Below, piece by piece: positions 42,640 through 53,589 of a stretch of 64,000 nucleotides of DNA. A program made the translations under genes and the position numbers. Each line of letters opens with the position of its first letter. Position 1 is the first letter of the stretch. The notes beneath the pieces were generated by a model. That model ran no database searches, was not told the origin of the DNA, and was given only the letters and a program-made list of their open reading frames with translations. This DNA comes from Aphrocallistes beatrix (lineage: Eukaryota > Porifera > Hexactinellida > Sceptrulophora > Aphrocallistidae), in contig OY725499.1 of the NCBI GenBank assembly GCA_963281255.1, positions 558,001 through 622,000 of the forward strand, written 5' to 3'.

Positions 42640-45600
42640 TCAAATTGTTACTTCAAGAGTTACAGAGTATAGCTTAGCTGTTTGTTTAAGAAGTAGGAAG
42701 GGTTCAGAAATTGGTTCATTAAGGTTATTCCCTTCCAAGTCTAGTGTTTTCAGCTGTAGTAGAGTCGGTATGAGGTGTGTGAGAGGATCGCAATAGTTGG
42801 AATTGAGGTCACACGACTGTAGTCCTAAGTGCTGGAGAGTAGGATGGTAGATGAGTCCTCTACACATATGTAACAACACAATTTCATTTAGTGAGAGTAT
42901 CCCTAGTTCCAAATAGACTAAAGATCTGAGTCTACTCACTGCTGTACCGAGGAGAGTGACATCATCATGTTGTAGTGTAGTGCGCCATAGTCGAATAAGT
43001 GCTAAGTTGGTACATGTGCCTATTGAGCTGAAGAATTCATCCCAACGAGTTAGTCCAACTGTGCGTAAATCAGACAACACCAATCCTCTCAGAGTGTGTC
43101 TGTTAGTATTCAGGACTCGTAGGAGATCTTCATGTACGGTGACTTCAGGTGCAGAGATGGGAGTTAGACGTAGGTATGTGAGTCTGGATAGATTGCAGAG
43201 GTGAGGTAGTAGTGAGTATGTAACTCCTCTATCCAATGTTATCTCCTGTAGATTGGAGAGTAGAGGCAGTAGTGTTCGTAATTTCTGTTCATATCCACCA
43301 ATATAATAGAGATGTAGACCGGTGAGCTGTGTATCAGCAGGGACGAAGGAACTGGTACGGCTGGATAGCTTTTGGAGTTCTATAAAGAAATTCTTTAGTT
43401 CCAGTTCACGGTTGAGAGGTGGAATCAAAGTTTCATATTGTTTGGGGTCTTCGGGAAGAAAGTACAAGTTCTCAGTGGACTTCAATTGATTCGCAATTTG
43501 CTGGAGAAATTTAGGCGGGAGTATTGTATCATCAAAATAGAAACTCGTGGATAGTTTGAGAATTTGAAGATCAGACACATAAACAGCTGAGTAACTGTAT
43601 GTGAGGATACAACGTCTAAGTTCTAAACTAAGCTTAGTTCCAGGAGGTAGCTGAATCTCTTCCAGGACTTCACCGTAAGAAGAGATAGTGGAAAAGTTTC
43701 CGTAAAATAACTTTACTGCTAAATATCTCAGGGAACAAGTATGCAGATGCTCCAGTAATGATCTGAACTGAGACAGAGAGAAGTATGCTGGATTGAAAAA
43801 TATTAGTTGTATGGAACTGAGGAGACGTAGTGACTTTAAGAAACACTTCCACTCGTTAGGAGATATGGAATCAACAAAATAGAAGTATAGCGACTCAGGA
43901 AGGAAACGACGGAATTTCGAAAATGATTTTAAAACCGATTTGGAGTCGCATTCAAAAAGCATTTCAGACAAAACTAAGAAATCTCGAGTAAACTCCTTAC
44001 AGCCCGAATATTCGAGAAATTTGTAGTTTCGTCGAGTATAGTTGAGTTGCCACAGCATTGGCATCTGAATCATGTCAAATGTCTTGGTTGGAAGGAATTT
44101 GAACAGGATGGAGAGAATCAGGTCTGCATCGTCGGACAATAAACCGCACACAAACCTCACCACCATCTTAAACACTGAAAAGTTGTCATCGGAGTTGACA
44201 ATGTAGCGAGTGCTTAGGCATTGGTCCCTCCACGAACAATTGCGTAACCAGTTGGCACCGACAAACTCTTGGATGGTCAGGTGGGAAAAACACCACACAC
44301 GGACCACTTTGCCATAAGAGAGCTTCTTAATGTGCTCTTCTGCCAGGCCCAAGCACTGGCATGCCTCATCTACTCCGTCCACGTTAAGGAGGATATCCTT
44401 CGTGGAGGTCAGTTCTCGACTGGACACGCCGAGATAGGCTACCTCGCCGATGCGATGCAGACAATCCACTACATCTGGATGCATTTGGGGAAACAACTGT
44501 TTCTTGGCAAGGTGCTTCAAGTTCATTCTTGAGAGTTGTCGCCTGATGAGGTAGCTGATCAACTCTGTGTAGAGGAGTGTGAGGGTGAAGGCGCTCACAT
44601 TGTCATTTTCACGAACAAGAGCTGCGAATAATGACGCGTTTACTGGCACGAGAGAGAGCTGGTTTATATCGTCATGGAGGTGGATTAAATACTTCAACTG
44701 ATTCAGTTTCTCCTGTTCTGGAAGTTGAATGCGGAAGTAGAGGTCTCGGTTCTCAGGAGAGAATCCGAGGATTTGATAAAAGCGATCGATCCTGAGTTGG
44801 AAGTTGGTGGAAATGTTCGTATAAGCACCTGGACGGCTCGTCACGAGGATGGTGGAGGATGTCAGGACTTTTCTCGTGAGGAGAAGGTAGAGGAGAGTTC
44901 GTTGGAAGGGAACTTCTTTGGTGTACTCGTCTAGACTGTCAATGATAATGAGAAGTCCTTCACCGTCTGACTCGACGAGGTGTTTCGCAAGGTCGGAACG
45001 CCAGGTGGCATCGACTGGCATGGATAAGCAGAGCCAGTTTTGTATGAATTCCGTATTGATGCCAACGGACACTTTCTTGCTCTGTTCCATTTGGTGCCAT
45101 TCTGCGTTCCGACAAGGAATGGAAACAGCGAAGGAGAATTGAGGAAGTTTGTTTTGGCCGAAAAGAAGGCCTATCCTATGGCAAAGAAATGTCTTGCCGC
45201 AGCCAGGATTCCCGATGAGGCACCAAGTTTCAGGATTTGAGGGAAAATATTCGTGTAATTCGTTGTCGAAATCGACAGGTGTGATGTCGATTTGTTTGCT
45301 AGCGATTTTACGCATAAATTCGATTTCATTGTAGGTGGTCTCGTCCTCTAGATTCACTAATCTGGGCTCTTCTTTGATAATCGTCAGAGGAACGAATACG
45401 GATTCGAGATCTACTTTTTCTTCGTCATCTAGCATCTGCTGAACTTTCTTATTCTGAAGTTCTAGGTATTTCTTGAGGAAAACATTCCATTTAGCAATAT
45501 CCTTCTCCAGGGAGTTGATATGTTTTTCAAAGTTGGATGCCAAATCAGGAATTCCCGTAAACACTTGTTGGTGCTGTTGCACGGAGATTGCTACGTCGTT

Positions 45601-46080
45601 CCGTTTGATGATTGCCATTAGGTTAGCTAGCGGGGCGAGATCTGATGCAATATAACCCGCTTCAAGGAGAGATTTCAATTTCGCATCGAATGACAGGGAA
45701 ACATCAATGTTCGTTTTGACCAGATAGATTCTATGCCAGTCTTCTTCACTCAATTCCGTTTTCAGAACTTTCACGAGGCTTTTAACCGAAAATTCCTTTT
45801 CTTGCGTGCTGCGTTCAATCGGAATATCTGAAGCTAACCAGGGATACTTCTTGGCTCTTTCTAAGAGATCAGCGCGACCGATCCCAGCCAAGCCTTGATA
45901 GAAAACATTCGGATCATGTTCCCCCCACTTCTTCAACGAAGTTAACAGCGTCGTTCCATTTGTTATTTTCTCGGCAAATGCGGAAGGAATGTTGAGGAGA
46001 TTCTTAAGTTTCTGGACGTCTGGAGTCGATAGTTCTATGCCCAACTCGATTAGGTCGGATAGAGCACTGTCTTCTGACAT
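42640..46080 (-). CDS. NLR2: tandem death-effector-like domains, NACHT ATPase, leucine-rich repeats (1146 aa)
   Basis: Same architecture as NLR1 on the other strand. DED-like 1 reads DLIELGIELSTPDVQKLKNL and FYQGLAGIGRADLLERAKKY; DED-like 2 reads SLVKVLKTELSEEDWHRIYL and NLMAIIKRNDVAIS. The linker ends FVPLTI. NACHT has Walker A GNPGCGKT at residues 290-297, Walker B LLIIIDSLDEY and VTSRPGAY, then FSHLTIQEF. LRRs run from about 700 to 1135 (LRRCILTYSYSAVYVSDLQI, then later LTGLHLYYIGGYEQKLRTLL and LKTLDLEGNNLNEP). I place the start at the ATG 46080-46078. The splice acceptor TTTGTTTAG lies 11 bases before it, so upstream in-frame codons belong to a 5'-UTR intron. The NACHT core is nearly identical to NLR3; the DEDs resemble NLR1 more. 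The frame is clean. Confidence 0.88.
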   Translation of the reverse strand: MSEDSALSDLIELGIELSTPDVQKLKNLLNIPSAFAEKITNGTTLLTSLKKWGEHDPNVFYQGLAGIGRADLLERAKKYPWLASDIPIERSTQEKEFSVKSLVKVLKTELSEEDWHRIYLVKTNIDVSLSFDAKLKSLLEAGYIASDLAPLANLMAIIKRNDVAISVQQHQQVFTGIPDLASNFEKHINSLEKDIAKWNVFLKKYLELQNKKVQQMLDDEEKVDLESVFVPLTIIKEEPRLVNLEDETTYNEIEFMRKIASKQIDITPVDFDNELHEYFPSNPETWCLIGNPGCGKTFLCHRIGLLFGQNKLPQFSFAVSIPCRNAEWHQMEQSKKVSVGINTEFIQNWLCLSMPVDATWRSDLAKHLVESDGEGLLIIIDSLDEYTKEVPFQRTLLYLLLTRKVLTSSTILVTSRPGAYTNISTNFQLRIDRFYQILGFSPENRDLYFRIQLPEQEKLNQLKYLIHLHDDINQLSLVPVNASLFAALVRENDNVSAFTLTLLYTELISYLIRRQLSRMNLKHLAKKQLFPQMHPDVVDCLHRIGEVAYLGVSSRELTSTKDILLNVDGVDEACQCLGLAEEHIKKLSYGKVVRVWCFSHLTIQEFVGANWLRNCSWRDQCLSTRYIVNSDDNFSVFKMVVRFVCGLLSDDADLILSILFKFLPTKTFDMIQMPMLWQLNYTRRNYKFLEYSGCKEFTRDFLVLSEMLFECDSKSVLKSFSKFRRFLPESLYFYFVDSISPNEWKCFLKSLRLLSSIQLIFFNPAYFSLSQFRSLLEHLHTCSLRYLAVKLFYGNFSTISSYGEVLEEIQLPPGTKLSLELRRCILTYSYSAVYVSDLQILKLSTSFYFDDTILPPKFLQQIANQLKSTENLYFLPEDPKQYETLIPPLNRELELKNFFIELQKLSSRTSSFVPADTQLTGLHLYYIGGYEQKLRTLLPLLSNLQEITLDRGVTYSLLPHLCNLSRLTYLRLTPISAPEVTVHEDLLRVLNTNRHTLRGLVLSDLRTVGLTRWDEFFSSIGTCTNLALIRLWRTTLQHDDVTLLGTAVSRLRSLVYLELGILSLNEIVLLHMCRGLIYHPTLQHLGLQSCDLNSNYCDPLTHLIPTLLQLKTLDLEGNNLNEPISEPFLLLKQTAKLYSVTLEVTI

Positions 46081-46640
46081 TTTAAAATCTCTAAACAAAG
46101 AATAAAATCATAAATTCTTTGATTATTGAGGAGAATTAAATGAAATATCATGTATGCCAACTGTCCCGCTTTTTTCACCGTTTTATTGAGCTAATCTACA
46201 CGAGTGTACCACTTTTACATGAAATTTCCCAAATATGTCCCAGAGTTTTATTTAATTCATGTATAATACTTTCCATCGCTTCCTGCCATACCCATACTTA
46301 CCAACCCTTTTGAAAATTTCCCTTGATTTTGAGAGAAATCCTTGGATTTCAATGGTAAATCCCCGGATGTTATTATATTTTTAATTTTAATATAGACTAG
46401 TAAAAAGATTAAAATCCCTAGATCCCTGGATCATAAATTATTTCCCTGGGTAATCCAGGGATACCTGGAGGGTGGGTGAGTATGCATGTCCCGCGAAACT
46501 CAATCTGCGTCATGCTCTAACCATAGCTCAAGTTGGCTTGTATAAAAATTATCGTTTAAACAATGATGTTTGGTGAATAATAATCGAAAATCCCTACACT
46601 TAGTTATTAGTATGCAAAGCAGGGGCGGGTGGGATGACTA
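46081..46640. promoter_or_regulatory. NLR2 proximal upstream region
   Basis: About 560 bp between the NLR2 start and the minisatellite should contain the 5'-UTR intron and promoter. No certain TATA box or donor was identified. The splice acceptor at 46091-46092 is conserved with NLR1, NLR3 and NLR4. Confidence 0.4.
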
Positions 46641-47080
46641 AGGTGTTAGTGGGACAAATAATATGCTAGTAGAACGAATAAGATGCTAGTGGAACGAATA
46701 AGATGCTAGTGGAACGAATAAGATGCTAGTGGAACGAATAAGATGTTTGTGGAACGAATAAGATGCTAGTGGAACGAATAAGATGCTAGTAGAACGAATA
46801 AGATGCTAGTAGAACGAATAAGATGCTAGTGGAACGAATAAGATGCTAGTGGAACGAATAAGATGCTAGTGGAACGAATAAGATGTTTGTGGAACGAATA
46901 AGATGCTAGTGGAACGAATAAGATGTTTGTGGAACGAATAAGATGCTAGTGGAACGAATAAGATGCTAGTGGAACGAATAAGATGTTTGTGGAACGAATA
47001 AGATGCTAGTGGAATGAATAAGATGCTAGTGGAACGAATAAGATGTTAGTGGAACGAACAAGATGCTAGCGGGACGAATT
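46641..47080. repeat. 20-bp minisatellite, 22 exact-length units
   Basis: Unit AGATGCTAGTGGAACGAATA repeats 22 times with no length change (440 bp). Substitution variants such as AGATGTTTGT and TAGTAGAACG are scattered. Related 20-bp units lie upstream of NLR1 (13497-14716) and NLR3 (62507-62607). There are no spacers, so it is not CRISPR-like. Confidence 0.95.
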
Positions 47081-47108
47081 GTTTCTGATATTGAATTCAA
47101 TGGATTAC

Positions 47109-47880
47109 AGGGTGGCTTTTAAGTTCTGTCTCAAGCTTTATTAGGTATAAAATTTCTTAAACTCAAACAATCTTAGTTATTATGGTCTTAAGAGATTGTA
47201 ATTCGAATATTCTCAATGATTTTATTAGATTTTTCGAGTCTAAGAACCGGAACTGTGTTTTGTATGGCGAGTTTTGAGAAAAAAAATATGTGTCCTGGCA
47301 CGCAGCGAAAATTGTGAATCAGGGGCCACTGCTTTCCAAGTTATCTTCCCAGAGTCTTCAAATTCTATGAAAAATTACCTCACACATTTTCCTTGAACAC
47401 GCTAAATTTATAGTAATATAAGATGTTCAGATCAGTGCATTTTGAGGACCATTTGGATCAGATTTTTTGGTGATGTGAAAAAAAGTGCCATTTTGGGTGA
47501 TTTTGCAAAACGTACCTAATTTGAAGTCGTGAAATAATAACTTTATCTCGTTTCTTATAATGAATTCAGTGGATTTGTGAAATATTTCAATGGTGAATGA
47601 AAGGTATCTGGTGCGAAATCGTCATGGAACATCGATTTTAGAGTCATTTTTTTACAGAAGCAGTGGCCCTGATTCTCGGTTTTCGCTGCGTGCCAGAACG
47701 CATTTTTTTTCCTCAAAACTCGCCATACAAAACACAGTTCCAGTTCTTAGATTCGAAAAATCTTATAAAATCATTGAGAATATTCGAATTACAATCTCTA
47801 AAGACCATAATAACTAAGATTGATTGAGTTTAAGAAATTTATACCTAGTAAAGCTTGGGACAGAACTTAAAAGCCACCCT
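47109..47880. mobile_element. fold-back element, about 0.77 kb
   Basis: The left arm AGGGTGGCTTTTAAGTTCTG pairs with the right arm CAGAACTTAAAAGCCACCCT, and the arms are about 220 bp long (further pairs: GCACGCAGCGAAAA with TTTTCGCTGCGTGC; GTATGGCGAGTTTTGAG with CTCAAAACTCGCCATAC). It interrupts the NLR2 upstream cassette; the NLR3 copy lacks it. Confidence 0.8.
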
Positions 47881-47989
47881 ATACTACATTAAATTTATTA
47901 TTACATCTGCTTTTATGGACTTTCGAAGAATGTAGATTTCGATTATTGCATTTCATAGTGTCTCTGCTAAATATTTATTACTTTTGTTT

Positions 47990-49120
47990 TTGTTTTTCGT
48001 GTAAAAAGCAATCTATTGGTAAATTTCGAAAAATATGCTTAAAATCAAAACTATTCAGTTTTTTTAGTTTTTTTATGTTTTTTTTATGGAATATAAAGCT
48101 GTAGCAGCCTTCTAAAAAACAAATGAGGTGTAAAATCAATTTTTGAACCGCGAAAAAGTGGAAATTTCGCGATCCAAACTCAAATTTTAATTAAAACTTT
48201 TTTTGTCAGAGCAGTTATATTGCCTCTAAACTCTCATTCAATTCCCCACTACTGTGAATTTCCGAATCGAACCATTTCAGAGATATAATCGAAATAAATT
48301 GACACATTCTCGAAAAATTCCAAATTGAAAGTGAGGACAAAACTTCCAAGGGGTGGTTCAGGTGGACACAAAGTGTCCGCTAGCCACGAAACGTAAACCT
48401 GTTAGTATACAAGCCATCTTGAGCCTTGATAAAAGCAGGACACAGTGTTAAATGTCGCGGGACATGGCGGGACTCAATAGAAAAGTACTATACATAGGAT
48501 ACAAAAAAAGTGGGACATAATGGGGAAATTGTATGTAATAGCGGGACACTCATGAAAATTAGCTCAAAAGAAGAGTGGAAAAAGTGGGACAGTTGGCAAG
48601 TATGTGTTAGTATTAATTAACGATTAATATTAACGAATTCAACTCACATGAGATATGGATAGTCTCGAATAGATTCGTGTAAATTGCACTTGTGTTAGTT
48701 TGTATGAGATGAAAATGATTAGATGCGAGATCTTATTCAAATTCTCCTCAAATACAAACTCTTATATACTTTAACTCTGCCTACAGTAAGATTCAATTTC
48801 TTTACATTGTCATAAGATATCTTATTAGCGATTAAATATTAAAATGCTTATGGAGTCAGTTTTTTAGCGATTAATTATTTTGGCGAAAAATATTAAATAA
48901 ATAAAAGAATTTATAAGAACTAGAATGAAGTTGTGAATTAGATCATGATAGAGAACTAAATTGGATAAAAATCGAATAAGATTTGAGATTATAGCGTTAT
49001 TAAATATCAAATTTATAATCAAAATGGATTCTAACTAATTTTAGTGGTGAAATTATATTCATTATACTCCAGTAGAAATTGCATGTATAACGATATTGGA
49101 TATAGAAATATAATAAATTT
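47990..49120 (+). repeat. conserved NLR-upstream block (copy 2)
   Basis: Parallel to 62690-63790. Shared words are AATCGATTTTTGAA-like and CGCGAAAAAGT near 48145, GTGTCCGCTAGCC near 48375, CATACAAGCCATCTTGAGCC-like, and CAACTCACATGAGATATGGA near 48640. No ORF is supported. It lies upstream of NLR2, on the side away from the gene. Confidence 0.8.
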
Positions 49121-49135
49121 CGTATAAAATTGGTC

Positions 49136-49190
49136 ATGCCTAATTAACGGGAAGGGACGGCATCCCGTCCCGTAAATTAGGCATGCCTGT
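49136..49190. repeat. palindromic GGGACGG repeat
   Basis: ATGCCTAATTAACGGGAAGG and CCGTAAATTAGGCATGCC flank GGCATCCCGTCCC. This is a short copy of the repeat family seen at 6165-6331 and near 40780, inserted in the NLR2 upstream block and absent from the NLR3 copy. Confidence 0.6.
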
Positions 49191-49238
49191 ATAAAATTTG
49201 GTCAAAAATTCCGTGATACCAGGCATTATCACTACATA

Positions 49239-49390
49239 CAGGTGACTCCGCTTATTCTGGACACTTTGGTTCCAGGATATTTTGCCCCGATTAAACGGAT
49301 TTCCCAATTAACCGATGAGATTTAGTAGTAGCCTCTATGTAAGGGAACAATTCTGTTCCTGGAGACTTGTCGCGAGTAAGCGGAGTTATT
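49239..49390. mobile_element. pogo-like MITE in the NLR upstream block (copy 2)
   Basis: It begins CAGGTGACTCCGCTTATTCT and ends near GAGTAAGCGGAGTTA, with the right tip eroded. The same element lies at the same relative site upstream of NLR3 (63827-63996), so it inserted before the segment duplicated. Confidence 0.7.
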
Positions 49391-49549
49391 GATATTCAAT
49401 ATTTGATGTAATAATGAGTGCTTGAACAAGTCTTAAATTAACTGTTACAATATTTTGATGGAAAATTCCTTCCATCACAGTAGTTTAGGGGAGACAAATC
49501 CTCGTATTTTAACAAAAAAAACTAACTTAGCACTAATCATTTCCATTAG

Positions 49550-49930
49550 TTACCACGGGCGTTCAATAAGTGATCATAGAGTACTTTAAAACAAATTATT
49601 GTAAAGGAATTAAAATCAAAGTAGTAATTTCTCGAAATAATCTCCTTGATGCTTTATGACTAGTTTTAACCTCTTTTTTCAATTATAAACTTTCTGAAGT
49701 CTTCTCGTGGTATAGCTTTCATAAACTGGAACAGCTCGAATCCGAGGTGAGCTCGACATTGGAATTCCCAGGTGTTTCTTCAGCTCAGGGAAGAGACAGA
49801 ACTCACACGTAGAGAGGTCTGGTGAGTAGGGAGGAGGATCTAGCTCTACAACTCTCACACTTTCCAACTTTTCCCTTACCAGCTTGGTCTTGTGGAGTCG
49901 GGCATTATCTCAACAATCTCAATCCTCGAG
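49550..49930 (-). mobile_element. mariner transposase remnant
   Basis: On the minus strand DNARLHKTKLVREKLESV is followed by LDPPPYSPDLSTCEFCLFPE and LKKHLG, the typical mariner stretch holding the second and third catalytic Asp regions. Only the 3' third of a transposase is present, without intact ends. Confidence 0.75.
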
Positions 49931-50109
49931 TCCAGTCCTTGGCTGTGGATCCTGGTAGAATTTCTCAACCTCAGATAGTCACTCATTCAAGTGAAATGAT
50001 CTGTAATAGTTTTATTCTTGAGACACAATTTAGCACAATGGACCATAAGAATCAAAACATATGCAATACATAACCTTGGATTCTTGAGTAGTCTACGAAT
50101 CTTTGCATA

Positions 50110-50375
50110 GACTCAAGGGCGTAGGAAGGCGTCAGGGGGAGCAACTGCCCTCTCTGGCTGGATAAAGTCTGAATATTTATTTATTCAATTATAAAATAAT
50201 TGATGAGAGGGAGTGTCATCGTAATAATTTTTATTTCTTGAACCTCAAAATTAGATAAATCTGTGCAAATTGAAAATAGCTTTGTCCCTGGACCCTACTG
50301 GGGGGGGCTTATAGCGCCCCTAGACCCCCAGTTAATTGATATGTCCTCCCTTATAACGTCCTTGCTACGCCTGAT
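50110..50375. mobile_element. possible degenerate MITE
   Basis: GGGCGTAGGAAGGCGTCAGG at the left and CCTTGCTACGCCTGA at the right are partly complementary, enclosing AT-rich sequence and a C-rich GACCCC region. No target duplication is seen. Confidence 0.35.
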
Positions 50376-50759
50376 CAGGACATACAGCTTTCCAGAGATA
50401 TGCTCCAAATCTCAAACCTCAATTCTCATACACCTAACTCGATAAATTATGTCATAATATAGGGGAAATTGGGGAATATCCTAAATTTTCACACCTAAAA
50501 ATTTTCGGGATTATAACCATGCGCCTAAAGGAGCGTCTTGCTTATCTAGGCAATGCCTTGTGCCATGCCTAGGCAACTTTGAAATTTGCACTCTCGGAAG
50601 CCATAATAAATGTTAGTGTATAAAATGCCAAACTAATAATAATAGCCTTGGCATAAAAACCAAAAATACGAATTGAAAAAGTACTAAAGTACAGTCAAGG
50701 TCGCTTATTGTGAACTCGAGTTATATGAACATTCGGTTATTATGGACTAGTCAAACGTA

Positions 50760-52100
50760 CCTGTACCTGAAACGGGGCAGACTAGAAGAGAATTGTTACG
50801 TGTCCCAGAGAGGAGTTGACTGAATAGGATGGACTGGAATAAGATCGACTCGTGATTATTCCAACGACTCTATTCTGGTTTCCCCTAGAGAGGACATCTC
50901 GTGGAGGCATTCTCTACCTGAATGAGAGGCTCGACCCAGTCAGTGGTGGACGAGTTTCTCGCCGATGCAAACTTTCGCGAGATGTCTTGGACTCCGGGGA
51001 ACCGACTCAAGATTTCTTCGCGAGGTACCTCGAGGAAGCGGGGAGGAGAAACTGACACAGAGGACAGCGTGCACCTCCATGGTGTCCCAAGCCCCAATCG
51101 AGATCAGTCCAAGCTGAAAGACTGTCAAGTCAAAGAGGATTCCCTCTCTGCAGAAGACGCACTGGATTCAGTTCAGTGCTGAAGAAACTGTTTTGGAAGA
51201 AAAAAGGATTCCTACAGACCGCAAGTGTCACGTGAAATGTGTCGCCACCATGAAGGGAGACGAAGGAGAACAAATTCATGGGAGGAGCGATGGATCAGAT
51301 GAAGGGGAACGCGAGGCGTACGGAGTTCACGTAATCGCTACCCGGAAATACAGGAGTTCAGGAAGGAGGCAGGCACCGAGATGTTACGCCTGCGGTTCGA
51401 CTGAGCAGCTTATCCGCGCTTGTCCGAATAGATTCTGCTCAACAAGTGGAGAGACAGCCACAGACCGCGAATTGTCCTAGAACGACGAAGGAAGAGGAGC
51501 ATTCATACAGCGTCCCCAGAAGTCAAACGTCTACCGAGTGTCCATCAAGAAGAAGCGGTGACGATAGAAGTGAGCATAGACAGCCAGAAAGTAGCAGCGG
51601 TACTCGATACGGGCAGACACAACCTCATTGACATGTCCGCCGTGCGACAGCTGTGTTGGAGGGAAAGGAGAGGGTCGCACTCTGCCGGGTCTTTGGACTG
51701 TGCCATGCCACGGAATCGCCTCGGACGAGTTGAAGGGAGAGGAGAGAGCAGGCTTGGAAACCTGGTAGCAGATTTTGGTGGTGTTTTCCCATAATCATAA
51801 GCGGTCGACAAGATGTAAGCTAGAAGATACAGTCCGACGGAATGGCAGAACGCATCATTGGACTGTGAAACAGGTGACACGATGCCTCCAAATGGATCGC
51901 CAGCTTCCAGGGGTCGTGTCCCTGTCTCCTGACTGAAGTGAGTTTCCACATCGACGGAATGGAAAATGCAACCAATCGAGTGTCCACATCTCTGTCTTGA
52001 AGGGAGCCACGGTCTCCATTCGATGCGTGGTGCATCACCTGTCCGAAGTGAGCAGAGCACTCATGGAGAGTGTCTTGGCTCTTCGAAGGAAGCATCCGAG
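50760..52100 (+). mobile_element. broken Ty3/Gypsy retrotransposon D (5' region, gag knuckle, protease)
   Basis: It matches element C: the 5' part (50760-51160) equals the inverted piece at 36740-37170, and the gag part matches 37750-38090. Visible are GRRQAPRCYACGSTEQLIRA with CPNRFC (knuckle), and at 51558-51650 a protease-like VAAVLDTGRHNLIDMSAV with DTG kept. RT is missing. After about 51800 the frames are eroded and a basic ORF (52130-52442) follows that I do not recognise. No LTR pair was found by eye. Confidence 0.75.
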
Positions 52101-52708
52101 CTGCAGAATACATCCCAGGAGAACATGAAGAAAAACCTCAGAGCAAGAGCCTACCGCAACCAAGACAAGCAGAAAATGACCTCGCGGAGGGATAAAGAGA
52201 GGACTCGTAGGAGATTCTCTGTTGCAAAGATTTACAGGAGCGTACGACGTCGTAGAAAGAAGAGGGTCGACGTTAAACTACGGCTAGAACGAAAAGACAA
52301 ATGGGTGCACCTTGATAATGTGGTGAGAGTAATGATTACCAGCTGGAAGATGTACCAAATAATGTATTTACAGAGAGTTCTCCTGAACAGTTGGATCAGA
52401 TATCTTACTGATATATTACGAGTCAAGATAGAGAGTAAGTAAGATTTCCAACAACAATCCAATATGGAATTTTAAAGAACTTAAAAATCTATGATTTGTT
52501 TCAGTGCATTATGTTGTAGTATAGCTTAGTTGTTTGGATTTTGCATGCTGGGTAACCAAAATTGTAATTATATACCAAACTGCACACAAAAACTCCACTC
52601 CAGAACATGTGGTAACGAATAAATTCATAACTAGATGCGTATTCAAGTTATACAGGTGTTTCTGTTGAGAGATGTACTGGACTCCATGCACAGGATGTAG
52701 ATTGGGAG

Positions 52709-52843
52709 CATGGGCACCGAACCTTTCGAAATCTAAGGACAATTTCGGGGTTCCAGGGGGGGCTCGACCATAAATTAGTATTGCATCGATGGCCATCTTC
52801 GAATCCAGCGGGGGCTCGAGCCCCCCCGGGTTCGGTGCCCATG
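52709..52843. mobile_element. short hAT-type MITE, perfect 8-bp duplication
   Basis: CATGGGCACCGAACC and GGTTCGGTGCCCATG are perfect inverted ends. ATTGGGAG flanks both sides (52701-52708 and 52844-52851). It is 135 bp and non-coding. Confidence 0.9.
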
Positions 52844-53226
52844 ATTGGGAGTGTCTCTTGCATTCCTTATGCTTCCTCCAGCATCCACTATAGTTCATCT
52901 CAACCAATAAACCATGAGACAAAGCATAAATATGCCAAGCATCATACAAAGATCGATTATCACAAGTTTATAATAATGAACGAATTGTCCATATTTCCCA
53001 ATGTTAGTTACATTCATTTTGAAATATTTATGAGGATCAATCAATACTCTCAGTCTATCAAGTTAATAATATAGATGCTGATGTTTTCTCAAACAATTAT
53101 CATAACATGCTTCCAGCTTATTAAATACTACAATTGAAATATCCTGTACACAGGTATTATTCCCTAGGGAATATAGATTATCTATTCGCTAGAATGATCA
53201 ATGCCAATTTTCATGCTTTCTTCGAG

Positions 53227-53586
53227 CAGGGCTGGGGTTGGTTAACCGATTTTAGGGCTCAGTTATTTTGGTTTTCTCCAGGGTGGTTAACCGGTTAACC
53301 GATGGCAATATAAATTAGTAAATTATGGATTTTTGGACTAATCTTTAACCTGGTATCAAAAATTTTATAATTTTCAGTGGTCTCGAAATATATTATATGA
53401 TTATAAAATAGGAAATATACTGTATTATCAAATTTTTAGAAGTAATATTCATGAATCTCCTCCAGAAAAACAATGAAATTATTGTAAATATTCATAAAAT
53501 ATAGCCGATCGGTTAACCGATCGAGGATTTCCTTAACCGTTAACCGAGATTGACGGCGGTTAACCGGTTAACCGAATCCAGCCTTG
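53227..53586. mobile_element. hAT-like element with repeated GGTTAACCG motifs
   Basis: CAGGGCTGGGGTTGGTTAAC at the left pairs loosely with GGTTAACCGAATCCAGCCTTG-type sequence at the right. GGTTAACCG(GTTAACC) is repeated near both ends. Flanks CTTCGAG and CTTTGAG may be a mutated duplication. Confidence 0.65.
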
Positions 53587-53589
53587 CTT

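Noticed and set aside
44269..44532. Plus-strand ORFs opposite NLR2 and NLR3 (44269-44532, 59534-59797, 60114-60599) repeated in both genes
   Set aside because: They are conserved only because the minus-strand NACHT region is conserved; no independent start or composition signal supports them.
46641..47080. CRISPR-like array
   Set aside because: The 20-bp units are contiguous with no unique spacers, in an animal genome; it is a minisatellite.
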